Under the pieces are notes generated by a model. The model searched no databases and was not told where the DNA came from. It was given only the letters and a program-made list of their open reading frames with translations. This document shows, in pieces, positions 1-9,085 of a stretch of 64,000 bases of DNA; the stretch's first letter is position 1, and the number at the start of each line of letters is the position of its first letter. Origin of the DNA: Acidobacteriota bacterium (lineage in GTDB: Bacteria; Acidobacteriota; Blastocatellia; Pyrinomonadales; Pyrinomonadaceae); contig CP065003.1 in NCBI GenBank assembly GCA_016700175.1, positions 3,420,001 to 3,484,000 of the forward strand, given 5' to 3'. A program made the translations under genes and the position numbers.

Positions 1-1359
1 GCCGAATTTGTAGGCGTCGACATTTCAAAAGGTCACATTGAGGCCGCGAACGCATCCGCCAATGAACTAGGGCTTTCGAACGCCAAGTTTGCGGAGATGG
101 ATGTCGCCGACCTCGCACGGGACGAATTTGGCGAGTTCGATTACATCGTCGGGCACGGGCTGATCAGCTGGATCCCGGAAGACGTGCGCGACCGGATCTT
201 TTCGGTCTGCGGCGCGCTGCTCACGGAAAACGGGGTCGGGTTTCTCAGCTACAACGCGCACCCCGGAGGCCGCACGCGGGAGATGGTCCGGGACATACTT
301 CAGCATCACACACGCGGCATCGAAGACATCGAGCAGAAAGTCAGAGAATCGGTCACTCTTCTGGCGCTTCTCGCTGAGGACTGCATAGACACGAAGGTGG
401 TCAAGCACATTTACCGACGCGAGTTCGAACGTCATCTTGACCACGATGTCTCGGACATTTTTCACGACGATCTCGCCGACGATTACCATCCGCTCTATTT
501 CAAGGACTTCTGCGCGCTGCTTGAGCGTTCCGGCCTCCAGTTCCTTACCGAGGCGGAATTCCACACGATGTCGCTGCTTCCTTTCTCGCCGGAGGTCCGG
601 GAATTCGTCGAAACGGTGGACGACCTGATCGAGCGCGAACAGTATCTTGACTATTTCAGGGGCCGCGTCTTCCGCCAGTCCGTATTTTGCAGAAAGGCAG
701 TCACTCTGGACCGTTCGCTTCCCGCATCCAGGCTCGAAGGATTGATGGTCGCGACGACGCTTCGTCCGGAGACGGAGCCTCTCGACCTTGCTCCGGAAGC
801 GAAGGTTCGGTTCAAGGGAAACCGGGAACAGGGTATCGAGATCGACCATCCGCTGACGAAGGCCGCGATCGCGATCGCAGGGTCCGCCTGGGGGAGAGCG
901 ATTCCGCTCAAGGAGCTCTTACAGCAAGCAAGACATATGGTCGAGTCCGCAGGATTTCCGGTGAGCGCCCCGGAATCCCACGAAGCGACCACGCTGGCGA
1001 TAATCCTGAGGATATTTCAAGGTACGGACCTGCTAGATCTGCACGTATTCTGCCCGGACGCGTCTCAGACGCTTTCGGAACGCCCGAGGCTCAACGGGCT
1101 TTCCCGATGGCAGCTGGGGAAATCGAAGAACATCACCTCGCTATTCGGACTTAACGTGGGAGTTGAAGATCCTGTATCAGAGGAGCTGCTGCGGCTCGCC
1201 GACGGCAGCCGAACGGTTCCCGAACTGACCTCAGAAATGCGCAGTTTCATACAGTCTCTCGACGATATCGACGACCGTGAAGATCTGTTGGCCAGGCTTG
1301 ATGAATGGGTCGATGAGAGCCTCGGAAGTCTTGCCCGTCTTGGCGTATTTGAGGCTTGA
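1..1359 (+). CDS. SAM-dependent methyltransferase with regulatory domain, 5' end cut by window
   Basis: The reading frame is open from base 1, so the true start lies outside the window. The first residues read AEFVGVDISKGHIEAAN, a Rossmann-fold SAM-binding motif (GVD with the acidic residue that contacts the ribose), followed by the motif FDYIVGHGLISWIP typical of class I methyltransferases. The long region after about residue 200 fits the methyltransferase regulatory domain family (PF10119-like) found behind such catalytic domains. The substrate of this family is not established; protein or small-molecule methylation is possible. It is followed 15 bases later by the NUDIX/MBL gene on the same strand, so the two are probably cotranscribed. 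The family call is fairly safe; the function is not. Confidence 0.8.
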   Translation, partial: AEFVGVDISKGHIEAANASANELGLSNAKFAEMDVADLARDEFGEFDYIVGHGLISWIPEDVRDRIFSVCGALLTENGVGFLSYNAHPGGRTREMVRDILQHHTRGIEDIEQKVRESVTLLALLAEDCIDTKVVKHIYRREFERHLDHDVSDIFHDDLADDYHPLYFKDFCALLERSGLQFLTEAEFHTMSLLPFSPEVREFVETVDDLIEREQYLDYFRGRVFRQSVFCRKAVTLDRSLPASRLEGLMVATTLRPETEPLDLAPEAKVRFKGNREQGIEIDHPLTKAAIAIAGSAWGRAIPLKELLQQARHMVESAGFPVSAPESHEATTLAIILRIFQGTDLLDLHVFCPDASQTLSERPRLNGLSRWQLGKSKNITSLFGLNVGVEDPVSEELLRLADGSRTVPELTSEMRSFIQSLDDIDDREDLLARLDEWVDESLGSLARLGVFEA

Positions 1360-1374
1360 GCCGTTTCTTTTGCA

Positions 1375-2877
1375 ATGACCACACCTCTTGACGCAGCCTC
1401 ATTGATCCTGATCAGCCGCGACAGACGCGATGTGCTTTGGGCGCAGAGGAATCCCGCGATCAGCTTCCTGGGCGGCTACCACAGCTTTTCGGGAGGGAAA
1501 CTGGAGCCCGACGACAGCAGATGCGACGTCCGCAACGAGCACGACGCAGAGATGCGCGGGCTCAAAGCGTGTGCAGTAAGGGAAACGTTCGAAGAGATAG
1601 GCGTTCTTCTGGTCCGTAACGGCGAAAAGCTTACGAAAGGACAGTTTCCGCTGCTGCACGACGACCTGGTCTCCGGCCGCGAGCCGTTCAGCAAGATCCT
1701 CGAACACTGGGGACTTTGGATCGACGGCCGCGATCTTGAATACGCGGGCTGCTGGACGACGCCGGAGTTCTCTCCGGTCCGGTTCAAGACACGTTTCTTC
1801 ATTTCCACGGTGCCCGAAAAACAAGAGCCTTACGCCGCGATAGGAGAGCTGCGCAACATTGAATTCGTCGAGCCCTCCGCGGCGGTGCGGCGCTGGTCGA
1901 GTTCGGAAGTCCTTGTCGCACCTCCGGTTCTGTTCTCGGTCCGGGCGCTGAACGAATTCGCGAATCCTTCCATCTCGGTCGCCAAGAGCTCTCAAAAGCT
2001 GCGAGCGCATTCTGCACGGATGGACGGAAAGATCCATCACATCGAGCTGAATTCGCGCCTCTCCTGTATACCGCTCAGGACAAAGACGCTCCCGCCGGCG
2101 ACTCACACGAACTGTTTCATTGTCGGCTCCAGAAGGTTCGTCGTGATCGATCCGGCGTCGAGAGAGGTCTCCGAACAGGAGAAGCTCTTTGGCCTGGTCG
2201 ATGATCTGGTAGGGAAAGGCGGTGTTTGCGACGCGATAATCGTTTCTCATCTTCACCGCGATCACTTCGGCGGAGAATCGGTATTGAAGGCCTATCTCAG
2301 GTCCCGCCACGAAATGGAGGTGCCGGTCGTTGCCCACCCCCTTACGGTCGAATCTTTGAAGGGCGAGACCGAATTCCACGGGACCGTCGGCGAAGGCGAT
2401 ACTTACAAGCTGAAAGACTCGGAAGGCCTGCCTTTCGGCCTTGAGGTTCTTCATACTCCGGGTCACGCCCGAGGGCATCTATCGTTCTTCGACCCTGAAT
2501 TCGGTTTCCTCCTGACGATGGACAATGTCCTCTCGCATGGTTCGGTCCTGATCGATCCTCCCGAAGGAAATATGGAAGATTACCTTGCATCCCTTCGAAG
2601 AATGCGGGAGCTCGAGGGCCTCCGAAGCCTGTGCGGATCGCACGGCACCGCCGTTTCGGACGCGAAAGCGAAGATCGACGAGTACATAGAACACAGGCTG
2701 GAAAGAGAAAGGCAGGTGGCGAAGGCACTGGAAAGCGGCGCGCGGTCGGCTGAAGAGATCGCCGGGCGTATCTACACCGATCTCGATCCGGGACTTATGC
2801 CGCTCGCTGTCCGGTCCGTCGCAGCTCATCTGGAAAGGCTTGAGCAGACAAGTTCTGATCGGTCTGCCGCAGGTTGA
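1375..2877 (+). CDS. NUDIX-like / metallo-beta-lactamase-fold hydrolase fusion
   Basis: A 500-residue fusion. Residues 1-180 look like a NUDIX hydrolase: GGYHSFSGGKLEPDD is followed by CAVRETFEEIGVLL, a REXXEEXG-type box. Residues about 215-440 are a metallo-beta-lactamase fold with the zinc motif HLHRDH (H292, H294, D296, H297), then TPGHARGH and a distal GSHG. The last 60 residues resemble the winged-helix tail of LACTB2-like hydrolases. The two catalytic halves suggest hydrolysis of two bonds in one substrate, possibly a nucleoside diphosphate derivative or CoA ester, but this is inference. The start ATG lies 15 bases after the previous stop with no clear Shine-Dalgarno, suggesting coupling. 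The 3' end overlaps the convergent methyltransferase gene by 83 bases. Confidence 0.85.
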   Translation: MTTPLDAASLILISRDRRDVLWAQRNPAISFLGGYHSFSGGKLEPDDSRCDVRNEHDAEMRGLKACAVRETFEEIGVLLVRNGEKLTKGQFPLLHDDLVSGREPFSKILEHWGLWIDGRDLEYAGCWTTPEFSPVRFKTRFFISTVPEKQEPYAAIGELRNIEFVEPSAAVRRWSSSEVLVAPPVLFSVRALNEFANPSISVAKSSQKLRAHSARMDGKIHHIELNSRLSCIPLRTKTLPPATHTNCFIVGSRRFVVIDPASREVSEQEKLFGLVDDLVGKGGVCDAIIVSHLHRDHFGGESVLKAYLRSRHEMEVPVVAHPLTVESLKGETEFHGTVGEGDTYKLKDSEGLPFGLEVLHTPGHARGHLSFFDPEFGFLLTMDNVLSHGSVLIDPPEGNMEDYLASLRRMRELEGLRSLCGSHGTAVSDAKAKIDEYIEHRLERERQVAKALESGARSAEEIAGRIYTDLDPGLMPLAVRSVAAHLERLEQTSSDRSAAG

Positions 2878-3619
2878 TCCTCAAGATCAGGCGGAAAGGA
2901 AAGGACCGCACGATCCTTGCATCATCAAATCCCGCTTCTTTCGCCAGATCCAGCAGTTCCGGCGGCTTGAAACCTCGCAGGACCGAAAGGGATCCATCCT
3001 GTCTTACAAGCTGACTGATACCGAAAACACTGCAGAACACTTTGTATGCCGCGAACGCGGCTGGATGGCGGTGCAGATCTATCAGAAATATCTCGCGGCC
3101 CGCCACTCTTCCCATTTCCTTTAGTGCCATAACAATCTGACGGTCTGTAAGATGGTGTGCGAACAGAGAGGAGATCACGTAATCAAAAGCTCTGTCGCGG
3201 AATGGGAGCCGAAGTGCATCTCCCCGCACGGCGCGGATCTCCGGATACGCCTTCGATTCCTCCAGAATGGATCGCGCGGAGCGCTCGTTGATCTCCAGGC
3301 CCGCAAGATGCGCTTTTTTTTCGGCCTTTCGGCTATATCGCGCGATCTCCCTCAGGAGTTCTCCGGAGCCGGCTCCGATGTCAAGTATCCTGAATCGATC
3401 TGTGTCCGAGGCTTTTAACGTATTGATGAGGGAGTTCCGAAGCGCGCGCGAATCGCCTGCATACCGGTTCACTTTCCGGATATCCTCCAGAAAACGGTCG
3501 TATTCTTCCGCCGTGTAGTCGCCGGTGTCGATCCTCTCCAGCTTTTCGCTACGCTTTTCGAACACAGGTTGAGAATAGCAGGATTGCAAAATTGTTGATA
3601 AAGCACTCGATAATGGCAT
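2795..3619 (-). CDS. class I SAM-dependent methyltransferase (UbiE/Methyltransf_25-like)
   Basis: About 274 residues. The motif ILDIGAGSGELL is methyltransferase motif I, followed by LAGLEINERSA (motif II) and GDALRLPFRDRAFDYVISS (motifs III-IV). The C-terminal part resembles methyltransferases found beside polyketide or isoprenoid genes, but no such genes are adjacent. I chose the ATG at 3619 (MPLSSALSTILQ) because a GAG-type ribosome site precedes it; the frame is open 11 codons further upstream. Substrate unknown. The gene converges on the NUDIX/MBL fusion and overlaps its 3' end. Confidence 0.8.
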   Translation of the reverse strand: MPLSSALSTILQSCYSQPVFEKRSEKLERIDTGDYTAEEYDRFLEDIRKVNRYAGDSRALRNSLINTLKASDTDRFRILDIGAGSGELLREIARYSRKAEKKAHLAGLEINERSARSILEESKAYPEIRAVRGDALRLPFRDRAFDYVISSLFAHHLTDRQIVMALKEMGRVAGREIFLIDLHRHPAAFAAYKVFCSVFGISQLVRQDGSLSVLRGFKPPELLDLAKEAGFDDARIVRSFPFRLILRINLRQTDQNLSAQAFPDELRRTGQRAA

Positions 3620-3690
3620 ATTATCTCGGCATCGCAGTTGGCCCTGTCCCACTTGATCAAACGCGCGAAGCGCATCTGGAGGAGAAAGCG

Positions 3691-4119
3691 ATGAAACTTG
3701 TAAAGCACTTGCTGGAAGAGAAAGGGAACGAGATATGGTCCATCGAGCCGGACCGCTCGGTGCTCGACGCCATCAAGATGATGGCGGAAAAGGGGATAGG
3801 GGCATTGCTTGTGATGGATGGTGAGCAGCTTACAGGCATCCTCTCCGAGCGCGACTATGCCAGGAAGGTCATTCTGCAGGGAAGATCGTCCAGGGAAACG
3901 GCGGTCCGCGAGATAATGACGGACAAGGTCTTTTCGACCGCTCCTGAAAGGTCCGTTGAGGAATGTATGGCGTTAATGACCGAAAAGAGGATCCGCCACC
4001 TGCCTGTGGTAAACAGCGGAGCGGTGATCGGCGTGCTTTCGATCGGCGACCTGGTCAAAGCGAAGATCGAGGAGCAGGAATTCCAGATAAAACAGCTCGA
4101 GAGCTATATCACGGCCTGA
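3691..4119 (+). CDS. tandem CBS-domain protein
   Basis: 142 residues made of two CBS domains and little else: residues about 15-70 (SVLDAIKMMAEKGIGALLVM, GILSERDYARKV) and 78-130 (SVEECMALMTEKRIRHLPVV, GVLSIGDLVKAK). CBS pairs bind adenosine nucleotides (AMP, ATP, SAM) and usually regulate a partner enzyme or channel; stand-alone ones are common and of uncertain role. The start at 3691 is preceded by GGAGGAGAAAGCG, a strong ribosome-binding site, so the longer upstream frame is not used. The gene is divergent from the methyltransferase at 3619. A heptamer-arm repeat follows 17 bases after its stop. Confidence 0.9.
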   Translation: MKLVKHLLEEKGNEIWSIEPDRSVLDAIKMMAEKGIGALLVMDGEQLTGILSERDYARKVILQGRSSRETAVREIMTDKVFSTAPERSVEECMALMTEKRIRHLPVVNSGAVIGVLSIGDLVKAKIEEQEFQIKQLESYITA

Positions 4120-4136
4120 TCCGGTGGAAACATGAT

Positions 4137-4260
4137 AGGTAAAAAGTAAAAGGTAAAAAGTAAAAGGTAGAAGAAGCGAAGCGCCAAAAATCCGGATCGG
4201 ACGACGAAGAACAAAGTACACAGCAAGCCCAAGTCTTTTTAACCTTTTACTTTTTACTTC
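4137..4260. repeat. heptamer-arm inverted element 1 (AAAAGGT units)
   Basis: The left arm at 4137-4170 is four to five degenerate copies of the 7-mer AAAAGGT/AAAAAGT. The right arm at 4235-4260 is its reverse complement (CCTTTTACTTTTTACTT). A core of about 64 bases lies between. The two arms could pair into a long hairpin. The element fills most of the gap between the CBS gene and the DDAH gene. Confidence 0.75.
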
Positions 4261-4294
4261 ACTCAAAGCTAGCATAACCTTTCGTAAACCCCTT

Positions 4295-5059
4295 TTGAAA
4301 TACGCACTTACCCGCCTTCCTCCCGACACTATTCCCTGCTGCCAGCTAACCCACATAGGTCGCCTGCCGATCGATCACGGGCTTGCTCTGCACCAACACG
4401 AAGAATACCGGCGTGTACTCTCGAAGTGTAATTACACTGTTATCACGCTTCCCGCCGTGAACGAGTATCCGGACAGCGCATTTGTGGAAGATTGCGCGCT
4501 CATCCTTCCCGAGGCGACGATACTCCTGCCGCTTGGAACTCAGTCTCGAACGGAAGAGTCCGGGTTGATGCTGGAGCCGCTAAATACGTTTTTCCCGGAT
4601 GTAAGGCAGATCAAGCCGCCGGCGCGTATCGAAGGGGGAGATCTACTGACTTTCGGAAAGCGGATTTTCGCGGGCAGGTCGTCCAGGACGGATCGCAGAG
4701 GCATAGAAACGCTGTCAGAGTTGACCTCCGAATGGGGATACGAGGTCGCAGAGGTTCCCGTCCGGGGTTCGCTTCACCTGAAGACGGCGGTCACCGCACT
4801 CGATGAGGAAACGGTGCTGATGAACAAGGGGTGGGTCGATCCGTCTGCATTCGAAGGAATTCGTGTGATCGAGATCGACAATGAAGAGCCTTTCGCAGCA
4901 AACGTACTTCGATTAGGAAACCGCATTGTCGCGCACGCCGGATTCCCGGGAACCATCGAGAAGCTGCGCGACGCGGGTTTCGAGGTGATGGCAGTGGATA
5001 TCTCCGAGTTTCTGAAAGCGGAAGCCGGCCTGACCTGCCTTTCGCTTTTGTCGCCTTGA
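4295..5059 (+). CDS. ddaH: dimethylarginine dimethylaminohydrolase-family amidinohydrolase
   Basis: 254 residues, normal for DDAH (about 250). It has the family hallmarks: QLTHIGRLPID near the N terminus, SAFVEDCALIL, ARIEGGDLL, GSLHLKTAVT with the likely catalytic histidine H161, and AGLTCLSL with the likely nucleophile C248 near the end. The enzyme hydrolyses N-omega-methylated arginines to citrulline plus methylamine; related amidinohydrolases act on arginine or agmatine. The start is TTG at 4295 with no good ribosome-binding site, so the exact start is uncertain, although the first residues already match the family. It is followed by a block of direct repeats. Confidence 0.85.
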   Translation: MKYALTRLPPDTIPCCQLTHIGRLPIDHGLALHQHEEYRRVLSKCNYTVITLPAVNEYPDSAFVEDCALILPEATILLPLGTQSRTEESGLMLEPLNTFFPDVRQIKPPARIEGGDLLTFGKRIFAGRSSRTDRRGIETLSELTSEWGYEVAEVPVRGSLHLKTAVTALDEETVLMNKGWVDPSAFEGIRVIEIDNEEPFAANVLRLGNRIVAHAGFPGTIEKLRDAGFEVMAVDISEFLKAEAGLTCLSLLSP

Positions 5060-5600
5060 TAACGGCGGATTCGTTTCTGCGTTTTCTGGCGTCTTTGCGG
5101 GAGGTTCTTATTAACGCGTCGAATTGCAAACGGGAAAGTTAACCACAGAGGACACAGAGGTTTAAACGGAGGGCACCGTGGCTTTTTCTTCTTCTTTGCG
5201 GGTCTTTGCGTCTTAGCGCCTTTGCAAGAGGTTCTTATTGACGCGTCGAATTGCAAACGGGAAAGTTAACCACAGAGGACACAGAGGTTTACACGGAGGG
5301 CACGGAGGAAGACGAGAGACTCTCGCCAAGACGCCAAGCCGCAAAGACCCGCAAAGAAGAAGAAAATGCCTTGGTGTCCTCTGTGCGAACCTCAGTGACC
5401 TCCGTGGTCAACCTCCCGATTGGCGATTCGATGCGTTGAGAAGACCCTCCCGCAAAGCCGCAAAGTGCCGCCAAGAAGACAAGGTTCTCCTCGTTGACCT
5501 CTGTGCGAACCTCAGTGACCTCCGTGGTTAACCTCCCGATTAGCGATTCGATGCGTTGAGAAGACCCTCCCGCCAAGACGGCAAGACGCAAAGTGCCGCA
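5060..5600. repeat. paired direct and inverted repeat block
   Basis: No gene here. Direct repeat A is 76 bases at 5101-5176 and 5228-5303 (127 apart, about three differences) and contains CCACAGAGGACACAGAGG. Direct repeat B is 75 bases at 5378-5452 and 5498-5572 (120 apart, two differences) and contains CCTCAGTGACCTCCGTGGT. A and B are roughly inverted relative to each other (CACAGAGG against CCTCTGTG). CTTTGCGGGTCTTTGCG at about 5195 is mirrored by CGCAAAGACCCGCAAAG at about 5340. Open frames across this block are by-products of the repeats. Confidence 0.85.
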
Positions 5601-5607
5601 AAGAAGC

Positions 5608-6771
5608 TCAACCCTTGAAAGCCTCAAGATACTTGATTCCCGAGCCGGTGTTAAAAAGCACGATCCGTTCGTCCGGCTTAACCTCGCCTGCCGAGACCAG
5701 TTTCTTGAGCGCTGTCAGCAGAGCGCCTCCTTCAGGCGCGGCGAAGATCCCCTCGTAAGCCCCAATTACCCGCGCGTCCTCGACAAGGTCCTCATCAGAA
5801 ACGGCCACCGCCGTCCCGTTCGACTTGCGGAGTATGTCGAGAATAATGAAATCCCCGATAGCTTTCGGGACCCTAAGCCCCGACGCGACAGTGTGCGCAT
5901 TCTTTATCTCCGCGCCGTTCTCGAGGCCCTGATGGAAAGCCTCGACGATCGGCGCGCAGCCTGACGACTGGACCGAGACCATCCGCGGCCGGAAAGAACC
6001 GATCAGCCCCAGCTCTTCCATCTCGTCGAACGCCTTCCACATTCCGATCAGGCCCGTGCCGCCGCCCGTCGGGTAGAAGATCACGTCGGGAAGCTCCCAT
6101 TGCATCTGCTCTGCGAGTTCGTACCCCATCGTCTTTTTGCCCTCGATCCGGTACGGCTCTTTCAAAGTCGATACATCGAACCACCCTTCCTCTTCTTTTC
6201 GCTCCGCGACGATCTTTCCGCAGTCGGTGATCAGCCCGTCCACAAGCGTGACGTGGGCACCCAGTGACTGGCACTCGACGATGTTCGCGCTGGGTGTGTC
6301 CGAAGGCACAAAGATGTGCGCCTCCATTCCGGCGAGGGCGGCATATGCCGAAAGTGCGCCCGCAGCGTTTCCGGCGGAAGGCACCGCGGTTTTCGTGACG
6401 CCCAGTTCGTTCGCCATCGAAACCGCCATTGTCATACCGCGCGCCTTGAAGCTTTGCGTCGGATTCATCGACTCGTCCTTGATGAACAGGTACGGGATCG
6501 CGAGCGCATCGCCCAGCCTCTTTGCGTGATGAAGCGGCGTGAAGCCCTCGCCGAGCGTGATCCGGTTGTGCTGGTCCGCAAGCGGCAGGACCTCTTCGTA
6601 CCGCCAGAGGGTCGGGATGCGATTATGGAGCGCATCCTTCGTCAGCGTGAGCCTGGCGGCATCCAGGTCGTACGCTACGAGAAGCGGCTTGCCGCATTCG
6701 CAAAGATTGATCAGACGGTTCGCCGGGTAGTGCGATCCGCATTTTGAACAATGAAGGTGTGTGACGTTCAT
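5608..6771 (-). CDS. thrC: threonine synthase
   Basis: 387 residues, a class II-type PLP enzyme that converts O-phosphohomoserine to threonine. The N terminus carries a small zinc-ribbon-like motif (C8, C11, C24, C26), then LGEGFTPL, the PLP lysine in PTQSFKARGM (K109), SAGNAAGALSAYAA, and the phosphate-binding PTGGGTGLIGM. The C terminus ends YLEAFKG, typical of the family. The start ATG at 6771 gives a complete N terminus. No other threonine genes are adjacent. Its start is flanked by a heptamer-arm repeat and its stop abuts the direct-repeat block, so it is probably a single transcription unit. Confidence 0.95.
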   Translation of the reverse strand: MNVTHLHCSKCGSHYPANRLINLCECGKPLLVAYDLDAARLTLTKDALHNRIPTLWRYEEVLPLADQHNRITLGEGFTPLHHAKRLGDALAIPYLFIKDESMNPTQSFKARGMTMAVSMANELGVTKTAVPSAGNAAGALSAYAALAGMEAHIFVPSDTPSANIVECQSLGAHVTLVDGLITDCGKIVAERKEEEGWFDVSTLKEPYRIEGKKTMGYELAEQMQWELPDVIFYPTGGGTGLIGMWKAFDEMEELGLIGSFRPRMVSVQSSGCAPIVEAFHQGLENGAEIKNAHTVASGLRVPKAIGDFIILDILRKSNGTAVAVSDEDLVEDARVIGAYEGIFAAPEGGALLTALKKLVSAGEVKPDERIVLFNTGSGIKYLEAFKG

Positions 6772-6772
6772 T

Positions 6773-7060
6773 TATTGTGAATCGTAAATCGTAAATCGTA
6801 AATCGTGAATCGTGAATTGAGAATTGAGAATTGTGAATTGAGAATGGAAACCCGGAGGCGGCGACGGAGAATCAGTGAGAATGAACACAGGGCCCGTGCC
6901 GTAAGTACTTCAGCGAACAAAAGCGAACAAAAGCGAACAAACAGGAAACCCATTGGCCCGGGGTTCTATTTACAATTTCCGATTTACAAATAAGGATTCA
7001 CGATCCACAATTCTCCATTCTCCATCATCAATTCTCAATTCACGATTCCCGATTCCCGAT
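6773..7060. repeat. heptamer-arm inverted element 2 (GTAAATC / GAGAATT units)
   Basis: The left arm at 6773-6846 is about ten 7-mers grading from GTAAATC through GTGAATT to GAGAATT. The right arm at about 6967-7060 is made of the complementary units (GATTTAC, AATTCTC, ATTCACG). Inside lies a 10-mer triplet, AAGCGAACAA, at 6911-6942. The element separates thrC from the secreted protein gene. No open reading frame in it looks real. Confidence 0.75.
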
Positions 7061-7061
7061 C

Positions 7062-7850
7062 TCAACCCCAGAGCTTCGTGTTTGCTGCCGTTATCCTTCG
7101 GGAGTTCGTCGCCTGGAACCACCGCAGCGGGTTCTTCGAGATCAATCCCTGATCGGTACTCGGGCTGCCTTCGCAAGTCCCGTTGTATGTTGCCGTGCCC
7201 GCCACCGGAGTGAAGGTTCCTTTTGGCGTGCGGTAGACCGGATTGCGCCATTCGACCTCAGCTCGTTCGGTATCGCATTTCACGCCGTAACCGGTCTCTG
7301 TCCAGACCATCGCGGACTTGATGTGCTTTGACTTGGTAACGACCGTTCCGTACTGACCGTCTTTTGCAGTCTCGTAATCCTGCAAAGCGAAGAGCCATCG
7401 CCAGAGACCGTCCTTTGGATCGAGCCGCCAGCACCTGTACCGGTACCATCTGCCTGTATTCCAAATGAACGGCGTGTTGGTTCGTCCGATCCCTCCATAT
7501 CCGGCCCAGTCCGATCCGCCGCCCCAGTTGATGCCTTTGTTGCCGCTGTTCTCGAATTCCCTGACGCCCGCCCATTGCAGCCCGCCGTGGGACCATTCAT
7601 CGTGGTCGGTAAAATTGACCTGAAGAGCGAAGTAATAGAGCCATCGCTTATCCGGTTCTTTCGGGAACTTGTTGATCCTTACATCGACGTCGTAGGCGTA
7701 GATGTCACTCTCCGGGCTGTCGAAGTGGGTATGGATCGACTTCGGTTCCTGGGTGGGCGATCTACGGACAGGATGCACCACAGAACCGGCTCCCGAGCCG
7801 ATGATGACCCCGCCGGCACACGTCCCCAACAAAAAATCCCTTCTGTTCAT
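7062..7850 (-). CDS. exported protein of unknown function with twin-arginine-like leader
   Basis: 262 residues from the ATG at 7850, chosen because GGAG precedes it at a normal distance and because MNRRDFLLGTCAGGVIIGSG then forms an export leader with an RR-F-L motif like Tat substrates. The mature part is rich in Trp, Tyr and Gly (WSHGGLQWAG, GINWGGGSDWAGYGG, NTGRWYRYRCWRL), suggesting a beta-sandwich binding or carbohydrate-active fold. I do not recognise a catalytic motif or a named family. The gene is divergent from the esterase at 7985. Confidence 0.7.
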   Translation of the reverse strand: MNRRDFLLGTCAGGVIIGSGAGSVVHPVRRSPTQEPKSIHTHFDSPESDIYAYDVDVRINKFPKEPDKRWLYYFALQVNFTDHDEWSHGGLQWAGVREFENSGNKGINWGGGSDWAGYGGIGRTNTPFIWNTGRWYRYRCWRLDPKDGLWRWLFALQDYETAKDGQYGTVVTKSKHIKSAMVWTETGYGVKCDTERAEVEWRNPVYRTPKGTFTPVAGTATYNGTCEGSPSTDQGLISKNPLRWFQATNSRRITAANTKLWG

Positions 7851-7984
7851 AAGTTGCTCCCTGGCGTGCCGCAATTGGAACACCTGATCGGGCCATATGC
7901 AAGTGCCAATGCTTCCGGGCCGGAACCATATGCTGATACGATCCGTTATTCGATTCAAACCCGTTTATCTGACTGGAGGAAAAT

Positions 7985-9085
7985 ATGAAAGCCAAACCAA
8001 GTCTGCGGGCTCCGATGCCCGTCTTCGCAGCTTTGGTCCTTCTCCTGGGCCTCTCCGTGCTTGTTCAGGCACAGACCGGTTCTATCGTCAACGAGGTCGT
8101 TCGCGGAAAGTCTCTTGAAAACACGGTGACGAAGGAAAACCCGGATCGCAACGTCGCCGTTTATCTACCGCCGTCGTACGCCGAGTCGTCGGACCGGAGG
8201 TACCCGGTCCTCTATCTGCTGCACGGGATCGGGGATACGGAAAAGACCTGGCTGCGGGCATGGTTCCCGGGAAACGAGGGTTTCGACACGATCCCTTCGC
8301 TGATGGACAGCGGGATCAAAGAACACGCGTTCGGCGAGTACATCGTCGTGATGCCAGACGGGCGCACCAACTGGTTCGGCTCCTTCTATGTGAATTCTTC
8401 CGTTACGGGGAACTGGGACGACTTCTTCTCGAAAGAACTGGTTGCGTTCATCGATTCCAAATACCGGACGATCGCCGACGCGGACCACAGGGCGGTGGCG
8501 GGCCACTCGATGGGGGGATATGGAGCGCTATCGCTCGGGATGAGGCATCCGGACGTGTTCGGGACCGTTTACGCGATGAATCCCGCTGTGATGGACTGGG
8601 GAGGCGATCTGACCATCGCGACCCCGAGCTTTGCGAATGTGGTGAAAGCGAAGACCCGCGAAGAACTGATGAGCACGGGGAATCTTTATGACGTGGGACT
8701 GGTCACGGTTGGCCAGGCGTTTTCCCCGAATCCGGACAATCCGCCGTTCTATTGCGACCTTCCTTTCAGGCTCGAAGAAGGGAAAATGGTACCGAACGAA
8801 CCGGCATTCACAAAATGGGCGGAGCGGTCGCCGATCAAAATGGTTCGCGAATTCAGGTCCAATCTAAGGAAACTCGAAGGCCTGAAGTTCGATTCGGGCT
8901 ATGACGATGAGTTCCGCTTCATTCCCGTGAACGCTCGCCGGCTTTCAAGTGAGTTGACGAACAACGGGATCGGGCATTTCTTTGAGGAATACAACGGCGA
9001 CCACCGCAACCGCGTATGGGGAAGGCACGGCCGGCTCTTCACTGAGGTGATGCCTTTCGTGTGGGCGCGGATCGAACCGCGCTGA
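7985..9085 (+). CDS. secreted esterase (enterochelin esterase / FrmB / antigen 85-like alpha/beta hydrolase)
   Basis: 366 residues with a signal peptide ending VLVQAQ. The motifs follow the esterase D/FrmB family: RNVAVYLPPSY, RRYPVLYLLHGIGD (oxyanion region), the nucleophile elbow GHSMGGYGAL with S175, and a late His in YNGDHRNRVW. It probably hydrolyses carboxylic esters in the periplasm or outside the cell; feruloyl or acetyl esters on polysaccharides are common substrates. GGAGG precedes the ATG. It converges directly on the ketoacyl synthase gene: the two stop codons are immediately adjacent. Confidence 0.88.
   Translation: MKAKPSLRAPMPVFAALVLLLGLSVLVQAQTGSIVNEVVRGKSLENTVTKENPDRNVAVYLPPSYAESSDRRYPVLYLLHGIGDTEKTWLRAWFPGNEGFDTIPSLMDSGIKEHAFGEYIVVMPDGRTNWFGSFYVNSSVTGNWDDFFSKELVAFIDSKYRTIADADHRAVAGHSMGGYGALSLGMRHPDVFGTVYAMNPAVMDWGGDLTIATPSFANVVKAKTREELMSTGNLYDVGLVTVGQAFSPNPDNPPFYCDLPFRLEEGKMVPNEPAFTKWAERSPIKMVREFRSNLRKLEGLKFDSGYDDEFRFIPVNARRLSSELTNNGIGHFFEEYNGDHRNRVWGRHGRLFTEVMPFVWARIEPR

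Noticed and set aside
1375..2877. Beta-lactamase / antibiotic resistance gene
   Set aside because: The fold is metallo-beta-lactamase type, but the NUDIX fusion and winged-helix tail place it with LACTB2-like hydrolases, not with resistance enzymes, and it has no signal peptide.
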